Below are positions 1-8,027 of a stretch of 64,000 nucleotides of DNA, one piece after another. Source of the stretch: JAQUOT01 sp041651575 (GTDB taxonomy: Archaea > Nanobdellota > Nanobdellia > SCGC-AAA011-G17 > JAFCDX01); assembly GCA_041651575.1 (NCBI GenBank), contig JBAZJB010000001.1, forward strand, positions 434,001 to 498,000, in the 5' to 3' direction. The position numbers and the translations under genes were made by a program. The first letter of the stretch is position 1. Each line of letters starts with the position of its first letter. A model generated the notes under the pieces. That model made no database searches, was not told the DNA's origin, and worked only from the letters and a program-made list of their open reading frames with translations.

Positions 1-702
1 CTCTCTTAATATCATTTTATTGTTTTCAGAAGTTATTTTAAATTCTGGAGGCAGGCCCATTGCATTTTTAATCAAATCTTTATCTAAAAAAGGAGTTTCT
101 ATTTTCATTTTTAATTTTTTAGCAATAGGCAAGTCTCTTTGTAAATCTCTATCATACATTTTTAATAAACCATTCCAACATTCTTGATTAACATCTTTGG
201 ATTCTTTATGCCTTTGATATCCTGCAAATATTTCTTCAGAGCCAAGCCCAGTAAAAACAATTTTTATTTTGTCTTTTTTAGCTTGTTCCATTGCAATTAA
301 AGTTACTAAACCAACTCCTGCTTTAACAGCATCCAATTTATACAATTTAGATAATTCTTTTAATTTCTTTTCAATTTCATTTAAAGTTAATATTTTTATA
401 TTTAATTTAACTTTTAAAAATTTAACAACCTGTTTTGCATATTTTATATCTTCTGAATCTTCAAGACCAACACAATAACAAATAAAGTTTTTATTGAATT
501 TCTTAGCAATTAAAGCAATTGTACTAGAATCTACTCCTCCTGAAAATAAAATTCCAAATTTTCCTTTAGGAACTCTTATTTTTATAGAATTAATTAAAGA
601 TTCTGTCAATAAAGTTTTAGCAAGATCTTTATCTGTAATCAAATATATTTCTTTTTTAATGTCTTTTATCTGCTTAATCCAATCTTGCTTTCTCATTTCC
701 AT
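1..702 (-). CDS. Asparagine-synthase-type ATP pyrophosphatase protein, cut by the left edge
   Basis: I translated this by eye from the reverse strand; it stays open to base 1, so the C-terminus is missing. An ATP-pyrophosphatase loop SGGVDSS lies at about residues 54-60, followed by GLGSEEIFAGYQRH near residue 152. Both are hallmarks of the synthetase domain of AsnB, which adenylates aspartate and amidates it. The roughly 200-residue N-terminal glutaminase domain with its Cys2 is absent, so ammonia or a partner subunit would have to supply nitrogen, or the substrate differs. I chose the ATG at 702 because the ATTTAAAT box at 731-738 lies about 30 bases upstream. An in-frame ATG at 732 would add ten residues. 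AsnB-type synthetase domain is secure; substrate is not. Confidence 0.8.
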   Translation of the reverse strand, partial: MEMRKQDWIKQIKDIKKEIYLITDKDLAKTLLTESLINSIKIRVPKGKFGILFSGGVDSSTIALIAKKFNKNFICYCVGLEDSEDIKYAKQVVKFLKVKLNIKILTLNEIEKKLKELSKLYKLDAVKAGVGLVTLIAMEQAKKDKIKIVFTGLGSEEIFAGYQRHKESKDVNQECWNGLLKMYDRDLQRDLPIAKKLKMKIETPFLDKDLIKNAMGLPPEFKITSENNKMILRE

Positions 703-730
703 ATTATACCATAGAAAAGCATATAAACGC

Positions 731-738
731 ATTTAAAT
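731..738. promoter_or_regulatory. Self-complementary TATA box between divergent genes
   Basis: The perfect palindrome ATTTAAAT is about 25-30 bases from the preferred starts on both sides (702 on minus, 759 on plus). It could serve as the TATA element in both directions. Inferred from spacing only. Confidence 0.5.
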
Positions 739-758
739 CTTTAATGATTGGTGATGGA

Positions 759-1472
759 ATGGAATATGTTCTTACAAAAAAGATAAAAAACCCAATTATT
801 ATACAAGGTTTTCCAAGTTTTGGTCTAGTAGGGACAATTGCAACAGGATTCTTAATTGATCATTTAAATGCAGAGCCAATAGGAGAGATTGTTTCTAAAG
901 ATATACCTCCAATGCTAGCAGTTCATAATTCTCAGATAATAAGGCCTTTAGAATTATATTATGATAAGAAAAATAACATATTAATCTTAAATGCTTTAAT
1001 GAATGTAGCAGGAAAAGAATGGGAATTATCAGAAGTTATTCTTAAAATGGCTAAAGAACTTAGTGCAAAAGAAATTATTGTTATAGAAGGTGTAGCAAGC
1101 CCTGATTTAACTCAAGAAGAACCAACAGCTTATATTTATACTACTAAAAAAATGGATTCTATAAAATCTTGCGGTATTAAAAAATTAGATGAAGGAGTTA
1201 TTTTAGGAGTAACTGCTTCTGTTTTAGCAAAAGCAAAAGATACAGATGTTTCTTGTATATTTACAGAAACACATTCTGACTTACCAGATAATATTGCTGC
1301 TGCAAAAGCAATTGAAGTAATTGATAAATATCTTGGATTAAAAGTTGATTTCAAAGAACTAATATTAAAATCAAAAGAATTACAACAAAAATTACAAGGT
1401 ATTGTAGATAAAGGTAAAAAAGCTAAACAATTAACCAACGAAAAAAATCAAGAATTAGATTATATGGGTTAA
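759..1472 (+). CDS. PAC2-family protein (proteasome assembly chaperone-like)
   Basis: The N-terminus reads NPIIIQGFPSFGLVG, the typical PAC2 opening, followed by the alpha/beta PAC2 core and a charged helical tail of about 45 residues. Archaeal members of this family (PbaA/PbaB type) bind proteasome alpha subunits and help assembly, or act as ATP-independent partners of the 20S core. An ATG at 744 is also in frame. I prefer 759 because it sits about 25 bases after the palindromic TATA box. A second PAC2 gene lies at 48566-49357, and both proteins end in Tyr-(Met/Ile)-Gly. Family assignment is firm; the exact partner is inferred. Confidence 0.85.
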   Translation: MEYVLTKKIKNPIIIQGFPSFGLVGTIATGFLIDHLNAEPIGEIVSKDIPPMLAVHNSQIIRPLELYYDKKNNILILNALMNVAGKEWELSEVILKMAKELSAKEIIVIEGVASPDLTQEEPTAYIYTTKKMDSIKSCGIKKLDEGVILGVTASVLAKAKDTDVSCIFTETHSDLPDNIAAAKAIEVIDKYLGLKVDFKELILKSKELQQKLQGIVDKGKKAKQLTNEKNQELDYMG

Positions 1473-1474
1473 TT

Positions 1475-2005
1475 TTATTTTAAATTTTTTCCAAATTCAT
1501 CAAAATAAGTTATTCTTCTTAATTCTAGTTTTCTTGGCATTTCTTCTTGTTTTTTTACAAATCCAAGAGTTATGATTCCTTCAACTTTTACTTTTGGTGG
1601 TATTTTTAACAAACTTTCAATTTTATTTTTATTAAAAGAACCAACAAAACAAGTTCCTAAGTTAAGAGAAAATGCTTTCAACATAATATTTTGTGAAGCA
1701 ATTGCACAATTTTGTACTGAATAATGATCTCCAAATTTTTTATATAAAACTTTCAATCTTCCAGGAGCATTACATAAAGCAATGTGAACAGGAGCTTTTT
1801 CCATCCATATTTGATTGCAGGCTTCTGCTATTTGTTTTCTTTTTTTCTTGTCTTCAACTATAACAAAGTAAAAATTCTGTATATTTCCTGCTGCAGGAGC
1901 AAATCTTGCTGCATCTAAAACCTCTGCTATGTTATCTAAAGAAACCTTTCTTTCTGAATACTCTCTTATAGACCTTCTGCCCTGAATTGCTTTGTCAAGA
2001 TCCAT
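1475..2005 (-). CDS. Nitroreductase-family FMN oxidoreductase
   Basis: The N-terminus has the classic FMN phosphate-binding pattern RRSIREYSERKVS, then AARFAPAAGNIQNFYFVIV. The segment NCAIASQNIMLKAFSLNLGTCFVG and the C-terminal GIITLGFVKK also fit. The length of 176 residues is normal for the short nitroreductase-like family, which forms homodimers and reduces varied substrates with NAD(P)H. The natural substrate cannot be told. The gene converges on the PAC2 gene with only two bases between the stops. It is divergent from DNA ligase, with both promoters in the 44-base gap. Confidence 0.88.
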   Translation of the reverse strand: MDLDKAIQGRRSIREYSERKVSLDNIAEVLDAARFAPAAGNIQNFYFVIVEDKKKRKQIAEACNQIWMEKAPVHIALCNAPGRLKVLYKKFGDHYSVQNCAIASQNIMLKAFSLNLGTCFVGSFNKNKIESLLKIPPKVKVEGIITLGFVKKQEEMPRKLELRRITYFDEFGKNLK

Positions 2006-2049
2006 TTTGTAATCAAAACCTTTTTATTTAGTATAAATATATAAATAAT

Positions 2050-3738
2050 ATGCAGTATTTAAAACTTGTTAAAATTTATGAGGCTTTAGAAAGCACAACA
2101 AAGAGGTTAGAAAAAACAAAAATTATTTCTGATTTCTTAAAAGAATGTCCTAATGAAGATTTACAGGAAGTTATGCTTCTATTACAAGGAATAGTATTTC
2201 CTAACTGGGATGATAGAAAAATAGGTATGTCTTCACAATTAATTTTAAAAGTTATTGCAAGATCTACTGGAGAATCTCCTGAAAAAATAGAAAGAGAATG
2301 GAAAAAAATAGGAGATTTAGGATTAATAGCTGAAGATTTAATTAAAACTAAAAAACAAAGAACTTTAGCTTTTAATGAATTAACAATAAGAAAAGTTTTT
2401 GAAAACATAAGAAAACTTGCAGAATTAGAAGGTTCAGGAACTGTTGATAAAAAAGTTGCTTTAATTTCTGAATTATTAAGTAATTCAAAACCAGAAGAAG
2501 CAAAATTTGTTGTTAGAACTATTCTAGAAGAAATGCGTATTGGAGTTGCTGCAGGCGTTTTAAGAGATGCAATAGCTCAAGCTTATGATATTCCAACAGA
2601 AGATATTGAAAAAGCATTGAATTTACTTGATGATTTTGGAGAAATTGCTGTAGCTGCTAAAAAAGGAATAAAAGCCTTACAAGAAATTGAATTAGAGCCA
2701 GGAAGACCAATAAGAGTTATGTTGGCTATTGTTGTAAAAGATGTTAATGAAGGTTTTGAGTATCTTGGTAAACCTTTACAAGTTGAATATAAATTAGATG
2801 GATTTAGATTAGAAATTCACAAGAAAAAAAATATAATTTCATTGTTTACAAGAAGAATGGAAGATGTTACAAAGCAATTTCCTGATGTTGTCGAATTCGT
2901 AAAGAAAAATGTTAAAGGAGATAGTTTTATTTTGGATTCAGAAGCGGTTGGTTATGATAAAAAGACTAAAAAATATATGTCTTTCCAAACTATTTCCCAG
3001 AGAATTAAAAGAAAATACGACATAGAAAAAACTGCAAAAGATTTCCCTGTTGAATTAAATATTTTTGATATTGTCTATTACAATGAAAAATCCTGGAAAG
3101 AAAAGCCTTTGATTGAAAGAAGAAAACTATTAGAAAAAATTGTTAAACAAGAAAAAGGAAAAATTATTTTAACTAAAAAATTAGTTACATCTGATGAGCA
3201 AGAAGCAATTGATTTTTACAAACAAGCAATTAAAAATGGATTAGAAGGAGTAATGTTAAAAAATCTTAATGCAGAATACAAAGCAGGAAGATATGTCAAT
3301 TATATGTGCAAATTAAAACCAGTTCTAGAACCACTAGACTTAGTAATTATTGGAGCAGAATATGGAACAGGAAAAAGAGCAGGAGGCTTAAGTTCTTTTG
3401 TTTTAGGTTGTAAAGATGGAAATAAATTCTTAGCTTGTGGAATGATGGGAACAGGAATAAAAGAAAAAGTATCAGAAGAAGGAGTTACATTTACAGAACT
3501 AACTAAAATATTAAAACCTTATATTATTTCAGAAGAAGGAAAAACAGTAAAAATAAAACCAAAAATAGTTGTTGAAGTTGAATACGAAGAAATTCAAGCA
3601 AGTCCTAGTTATGAATCAGGTTATGCATTACGTTTTCCTAGGTTTAAAAGATTGAGGAACAAGGAGAAAACAGAAAAGGATGCAAATACTCTTGAAGATC
3701 TAAAAAGAATTTATAAAATACAAAAAGGAAGACGATAA
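2050..3738 (+). CDS. lig: ATP-dependent DNA ligase
   Basis: The protein has 562 residues, the usual length for archaeal ligase I. Residues 1-200 are the helical DNA-binding domain. The adenylation motif EYKLDGFR places the AMP-accepting lysine at about K248. Later nucleotidyltransferase motifs follow: FILDSEAVGY, then EGVMLKNLNAEYKAGR, then the OB-fold region that contains VEVEYEEIQASPSYESGYALRFPRF. The enzyme seals nicks in Okazaki fragments and repair intermediates. The ATG follows an ATATAAATAAT stretch closely, which suggests a short leader. Nothing looks degenerate. Confidence 0.96.
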   Translation: MQYLKLVKIYEALESTTKRLEKTKIISDFLKECPNEDLQEVMLLLQGIVFPNWDDRKIGMSSQLILKVIARSTGESPEKIEREWKKIGDLGLIAEDLIKTKKQRTLAFNELTIRKVFENIRKLAELEGSGTVDKKVALISELLSNSKPEEAKFVVRTILEEMRIGVAAGVLRDAIAQAYDIPTEDIEKALNLLDDFGEIAVAAKKGIKALQEIELEPGRPIRVMLAIVVKDVNEGFEYLGKPLQVEYKLDGFRLEIHKKKNIISLFTRRMEDVTKQFPDVVEFVKKNVKGDSFILDSEAVGYDKKTKKYMSFQTISQRIKRKYDIEKTAKDFPVELNIFDIVYYNEKSWKEKPLIERRKLLEKIVKQEKGKIILTKKLVTSDEQEAIDFYKQAIKNGLEGVMLKNLNAEYKAGRYVNYMCKLKPVLEPLDLVIIGAEYGTGKRAGGLSSFVLGCKDGNKFLACGMMGTGIKEKVSEEGVTFTELTKILKPYIISEEGKTVKIKPKIVVEVEYEEIQASPSYESGYALRFPRFKRLRNKEKTEKDANTLEDLKRIYKIQKGRR

Positions 3739-3818
3739 ATTTATTCTTTAAATTATAAATAGTAAAGTTTATATATGCAGATTATTCTAACTACTTGAAA
3801 GTAATTAATATCTAAAAA

Positions 3819-5312
3819 ATGAATAAGAAAACAAAAATTTTATTGGTATATCCTGTAATTTCTACGAGTAATACAAATACTTCCACTTATTCTGCTCCAT
3901 TAGGTTTAGCTTCAATAGCCACTTTCTGCAATCAAAATTTAAAAGATATTGAGATTAAAATATTAGATGGATCTTTAATGCAACATCAAGAACAAATAGG
4001 ATTTTGTAGAAGTTATAAACCTGATATAATCGGATTAAGTCCAACAGTTTCTAGTCAAAAAAATGCTTATGAAATAGCAGAATTAGCAAAAAATAATGAT
4101 GCTTTAGTATTATTTGGTGGAGTAAACTCAAGTAATCTTTTTAGAAATATGTTAAAGAACAGGGAATTCATAGATGGAGTAATTCTTTTTGATGGAGAAA
4201 TTCCTTTTTATCAAATTGTTAAAAAATTTATAGAAGGAAAAAAATCTAAAGAAGATTTGTTTACTGAGACTCCAAATGTAGCTTATAAAAAGAAAAATGG
4301 AGAGATTTGTGAACCCTCTAAAATTTATATTCCAAGACTAGAAGATATTCCTAAAATTGATTATTCTGTTTTAGATATGAAACGTTTTTTAGAACAAACA
4401 AAAAAAAGAGGTTTTGGAAATGCAATCACATATTATGCTGGAAAAGGTTGTGCTAAAAGAAGTAAAGGAGATGTTGAAAGAGAGTATTCTTTTGATGAAT
4501 ATATTTCTTTAGTTAAAGCAATGAAAACTTGCGGATTTTGTGGAAGAAATGAATTAGGATTCAGAACTTTAAGTCAAGATAAAGAAGCAGAAATTGTTAG
4601 AGAATTATATGATAAATATGGAATTACAAGATTTTTTAATGTTCAAGACACAATAAAAATAAATTACCAAAGAAATAAATCGCTGGGTTTAGAAAATTGT
4701 ATCTTCAGATTATTTGTAGGAATAGAAAATATAAATGAAAAAAATATCTCTATATTAAAACAAAGGTATGGTCCAAATATTATCTTACAAGCAGGCATAG
4801 AATCAGCAGATCCAAATATGAGAAAAGCATTTGGAAAAGTGCAGATTGACAAGTCTAAATTAATTAAAATTTTTGATTTAATGGAAAAAGAAAAAATAAA
4901 GCTTCACCCTAGTTTTATATATGGAGGTAAAGGTGAAACAAAAGAATCAATAGAAACAACGATTTCTATCATAGAAGAAATAGCTAGACGTCCTTCTTTA
5001 TCTGATTGGATATTAGTTAGTCCAGAGATGTTACTTCCAGGATCTCCAGATTTTAGGAATATGCTTGAAGAATTCCCAGAAATGAAAGAAAATTATGAAA
5101 ATAAAGATATAATAAGTCTTATTCAAAGTAATAAAGATTTTCTTAAATGTTATACTAAACTAGATAGAAATATTATATTAACATATCTTAAAATTACTGG
5201 AGAATTAATTAAAAAGCTAAATCCCAATGCAACTTATGATGTTAAGGGAATTGGATTAGACGAAGAAGAATTTGTAAAACCAATATGGAAACATTTAGAT
5301 AAGTTCGCATAA
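3819..5312 (+). CDS. B12-binding-type radical SAM protein with a split cysteine motif
   Basis: The first 150 residues resemble the cobalamin-binding fold of B12-dependent radical SAM enzymes (KILLVYPVIS, then PDIIGLSP, VLFGGVNSS). The radical SAM barrel follows, with ILQAGIESADP and PSFIYGGKGETKESI matching the glycine-rich and SAM-contact strands. The cluster cysteines are unusual: C211 stands alone and C238-x-x-C241 follows 26 residues later, whereas related proteins usually keep these close together. The product (methylation or another rearrangement) is unknown. The gene stands alone with its own TATA-like GTTTATATATG about 40 bases upstream. Confidence 0.8.
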   Translation: MNKKTKILLVYPVISTSNTNTSTYSAPLGLASIATFCNQNLKDIEIKILDGSLMQHQEQIGFCRSYKPDIIGLSPTVSSQKNAYEIAELAKNNDALVLFGGVNSSNLFRNMLKNREFIDGVILFDGEIPFYQIVKKFIEGKKSKEDLFTETPNVAYKKKNGEICEPSKIYIPRLEDIPKIDYSVLDMKRFLEQTKKRGFGNAITYYAGKGCAKRSKGDVEREYSFDEYISLVKAMKTCGFCGRNELGFRTLSQDKEAEIVRELYDKYGITRFFNVQDTIKINYQRNKSLGLENCIFRLFVGIENINEKNISILKQRYGPNIILQAGIESADPNMRKAFGKVQIDKSKLIKIFDLMEKEKIKLHPSFIYGGKGETKESIETTISIIEEIARRPSLSDWILVSPEMLLPGSPDFRNMLEEFPEMKENYENKDIISLIQSNKDFLKCYTKLDRNIILTYLKITGELIKKLNPNATYDVKGIGLDEEEFVKPIWKHLDKFA

Positions 5313-5321
5313 GAATATTGC

Positions 5322-5414
5322 TACTCTACTATAATAATATTTAAATACTAGTTATTTTACTACTATTGTATAATACGTATCGCCTTATAGTAATAAATTC
5401 ACTATGTTACTCTA
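5322..5414 (+). promoter_or_regulatory. Repeated TACT-rich sites before the TrmB-type regulator gene
   Basis: TACTCTA occurs at 5322-5328 and again at 5408-5414, with a related TTACTACTA at 5357-5365. TATA-like stretches lie between them (near 5336-5346 and 5367-5376). The pattern would fit operator sites for autoregulation by the downstream regulator. Only the repeats are seen; binding is inferred. Confidence 0.35.
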
Positions 5415-5439
5415 ATAGGTAACAAAAAAAGAGGGGGAT

Positions 5440-5457
5440 ATGAATCGGGAGGGTTAG
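5440..5457 (+). other. Five-codon leader ORF (MNREG) before the regulator
   Basis: ATG at 5440 has its own purine-rich ribosome site GAGGGGG eight bases earlier and ends with TAG at 5455-5457, two bases before the regulator's ATG. The mini-ORF itself contains the GGGAGGG ribosome site of the next gene, so translating it could affect initiation at 5460. Confidence 0.3.
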
Positions 5458-5459
5458 TA

Positions 5460-6287
5460 ATGATAGTTAAAGACGAGTTTTTAAATAAACTACGTAGATT
5501 TTTCGGCCTTAACTTATATGAAGTTAGGATATGGACAGCATTACTTTCTAGGGGAGTTTCAACTGCAGGAGAATTATCTGATATTGGAAATGTTCCAAGA
5601 TCAAGAGCATATGATGTTCTAGAATCTCTTGAAAAAAAGGGATTTGTAGTTATGAAACTAGGAAAGCCAATAAAATATTTGGCTGTAGAACCTGGCGAAG
5701 TAGTTGAACGTGTTAAAAAATCTATAAGAAGAGAAGCAGATGAAAATGTTCTAAAATTAAAAGAACTAAGTACAAACGATGTTCTTAAAGAACTTGATAG
5801 CTTGCATAAGCAAGGTGTTGAATTCATAGAACCTACTGATTTATCAGGAGCAATAAGAGGAAGAAATAACATTTATGCACATCTTGAAGGTATGATGAAA
5901 GATGCACAGAAAACAGTTACAATAGCAACTTCATCTAAAGGTTTTATGAGAAAAATGGAATCTATGAAACCTACTTTAGAAAAACTAAAGAAAAAAGGTG
6001 TTAAAATTAGAATTGCAGCTCCTATAACAAAAGAGAATGCTTCTATGGTTAAAGATGTTTCAAAAATAGCAGATGTTAGACATATGGCTAAGCCAGATTC
6101 AAGATTTGCAATTGTAGATGGCAAAGAACTAATGTTTATGGTAATGGGAGACGAAGAATGTCATCCAACCTATGATATTGGTGTTTGGGTAAATACTCCT
6201 TACTTTGCTAGTGCATTACAAAGCATGTTTGATTTGACTTGGGATAAGTTAGACGATGCTTCAAAAGTTAGTTCAAAATTGAACTAA
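5460..6287 (+). CDS. TrmB-type transcriptional regulator
   Basis: Residues 1-75 form a winged helix-turn-helix typical of TrmB (LNLYEVRIWTALLSRGVSTAGEL, then VPRSRAYDVLESLEKKGFV). A helical linker follows. The C-terminal half (about residues 115-275) resembles the PLD-like effector domain of TrmB proteins, with RGRNNIYAHLEGMMKDAQ and RFAIVDGKELMFMV. In known members this domain binds sugars; the ligand here is unknown. Unlike many neighbours, this gene has a long leader and a strong ribosome-binding site (GGGAGGG at 5447-5453). It stands alone and may regulate itself or distant genes. Confidence 0.85.
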   Translation: MIVKDEFLNKLRRFFGLNLYEVRIWTALLSRGVSTAGELSDIGNVPRSRAYDVLESLEKKGFVVMKLGKPIKYLAVEPGEVVERVKKSIRREADENVLKLKELSTNDVLKELDSLHKQGVEFIEPTDLSGAIRGRNNIYAHLEGMMKDAQKTVTIATSSKGFMRKMESMKPTLEKLKKKGVKIRIAAPITKENASMVKDVSKIADVRHMAKPDSRFAIVDGKELMFMVMGDEECHPTYDIGVWVNTPYFASALQSMFDLTWDKLDDASKVSSKLN

Positions 6288-6294
6288 TTCTTTT

Positions 6295-7350
6295 TTATTT
6301 TTCTTTATATATTTTTGTTAATCTAACACTTCTATCTTTAATTACTTCAGAAGATAATTGCTTTAGTTTAGAAGCCCTTGTATTATGCATAGAAGAAAAT
6401 TTAGATATATTCAAAACATCTGGCTTTACTTTTTCAATTAGCTCTAAAGTTTTCTTGAAATCACTTTCAGTTTCTGTTGGATATCCACAAATTATATCAG
6501 TACTTATCTTTATTTCAGGAATTTCCTTTCTAAATTTCTTAACAATTAACTCAAAATCCTTTACTTTATAGAATCTATTCATTTCCTTAAGAACTTTATC
6601 AGAACCTGACTGAACAGGAATATGCAAAAACTTAACAATATGTTCGTTTTTATAAATTTTAATCAATTCATCTAAGAAATTTAATATATTATTAGGATTC
6701 ATCATGCCTATTCTTATTTTATAATCTCCTTTTATCTTCAATATTTCTTTTAACAGTTTAACAAGATTTGTTTTAATATCAAAGCCATAACAACCTGTAT
6801 CTTGTCCAGTAAAATAAAATTTAGTGCATTTTTCCTTTAAAGCTTGTTTAAATTCTTTTAAAATATCCTCAATTTTATAAGATTTTAACTCACCACGTGA
6901 TAATTTTGCAGCACAATATTCACAATTTCCTTTACAACCAGCACAAATGTTAATTATAGCAAGATCTTTTGTCTTTCTTATTCTTGGAAGATTAATTCTA
7001 TGCTCTTTTTCATTTGAAAACCGGGTTATTCTATCAGAAAGTAATTTTTCAACTTGTAAAATTGAATTTGTATCAAAAAGCCCAGAAATATTTGGATAAA
7101 GTTTCCATAATTTTATAACTTTATGCAAACATCCTCCAATAAATATTTTTTTACTTTTAGGAATGTTTTTAATGAAAAAAAGTTGTTTATTTAGTGTTCT
7201 TAATTTTACTGCACAAGTATTTACAATAACAATGTCTGCCTGTTTCATATTATTAACTATTTTATATTTTTTTGAAAGTATTCCAGCTAGTTGTTCAGAA
7301 TCTGCAATATTACTCTGACATCCATAGGTTTTTATGAAAATTTTCTTCAT
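6295..7350 (-). CDS. tRNA threonylcarbamoyladenosine methylthiotransferase (MtaB/CDKAL1-like), short form
   Basis: The N-terminal UPF0004 domain carries three cluster cysteines (KTYGCQSN, NTCAV, GGCL). The radical SAM motif is CAGCKGNCEYC near residue 140. Enzymes of this type add a methylthio group to t6A or i6A at position 37 of tRNA; archaeal members act on t6A, which needs the KEOPS kinase Bud32 encoded at 61267-61884. The protein ends at about residue 351, where most relatives continue into an RNA-binding TRAM domain, so this version lacks TRAM. It converges on the TrmB gene with seven bases between. Confidence 0.87.
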   Translation of the reverse strand: MKKIFIKTYGCQSNIADSEQLAGILSKKYKIVNNMKQADIVIVNTCAVKLRTLNKQLFFIKNIPKSKKIFIGGCLHKVIKLWKLYPNISGLFDTNSILQVEKLLSDRITRFSNEKEHRINLPRIRKTKDLAIINICAGCKGNCEYCAAKLSRGELKSYKIEDILKEFKQALKEKCTKFYFTGQDTGCYGFDIKTNLVKLLKEILKIKGDYKIRIGMMNPNNILNFLDELIKIYKNEHIVKFLHIPVQSGSDKVLKEMNRFYKVKDFELIVKKFRKEIPEIKISTDIICGYPTETESDFKKTLELIEKVKPDVLNISKFSSMHNTRASKLKQLSSEVIKDRSVRLTKIYKEK

Positions 7351-7412
7351 GTATTTTAAAAAATAGAAAACTATTTAAACTAATTGTTAAACAAATTTTT
7401 TAATTTAAAAAA

Positions 7413-8027
7413 ATGACTTTCGTACCAAAATATGTTTTTTTTACAAAAGGAAAAGGAGAAAATAAAAACAGACTTTCTTCTTTTGAATTAGCATTGAGAG
7501 ATGCAGGTATAGAAAAATGTAATTTGGTTTATGTTTCTAGTATTTTGCCTCCTGGATGTAAAATCATTTCTAAAGAAGAAGGAATAAAACGTTTAATCTC
7601 AGGAGAAATAACTTATTGTGTTATGGCTAGAAATGAAACAGAAGAACAAAATAGATTGGTTTCTGCTGCTATTGGTTTAGCAGTACCTTCAGAAAGAACA
7701 GAACAATATGGTTATTTATCAGAACATCATGCTTATGGAGAAACAGATGAAAAATCAGGAGAATATGCAGAAGATATAGCCGCTACAATGTTAGCTACTA
7801 CCTTAGGTATACCATTTGACTCTGAAACCGCTTGGGAAGACAGAGAAAAGGTGTATAAGGCTAGTGGAAAGATTTTTAAAACAAGCCATATATGTCAATC
7901 TGCAATAGGTAACAAAATAGAAAGGTGTTGGACTACAGTTATAGCAGCTGCGGTCTTTTTGGGTGATGATGTAGTATTAGACAAGAATGGAACCAATCAA
8001 ACCAATCAAAATAACCAAGGAAATTAA
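7413..8027 (+). CDS. pdaD: Pyruvoyl-dependent arginine decarboxylase
   Basis: The segment LVYVSSILPPGCK contains the Ser-Ser pair where the proenzyme cleaves itself to give alpha and beta chains and the pyruvoyl cofactor. Later segments (HHAYGETDEKSGEYAEDIAA, then the TTLGIPFD region) match the family. The enzyme makes agmatine from arginine, the first step of archaeal polyamine synthesis. A C-terminal tail rich in Asn and Gln reads into the start of the next gene, overlapping it by 41 bases. That next gene uses spermidine, so the pairing is functional. A TATA-like AT stretch and the start ATG suggest a very short leader. Confidence 0.93.
   Translation: MTFVPKYVFFTKGKGENKNRLSSFELALRDAGIEKCNLVYVSSILPPGCKIISKEEGIKRLISGEITYCVMARNETEEQNRLVSAAIGLAVPSERTEQYGYLSEHHAYGETDEKSGEYAEDIAATMLATTLGIPFDSETAWEDREKVYKASGKIFKTSHICQSAIGNKIERCWTTVIAAAVFLGDDVVLDKNGTNQTNQNNQGN

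Noticed and set aside
269..736. Two plus-strand ORFs over the left edge
   Set aside because: They are antisense to the AsnB-like gene, which has clear catalytic motifs.
5402..5872. A 156-residue minus-strand ORF across the TrmB-type gene
   Set aside because: It is antisense to the helix-turn-helix domain, rich in Ser and Leu, with no motif or promoter.
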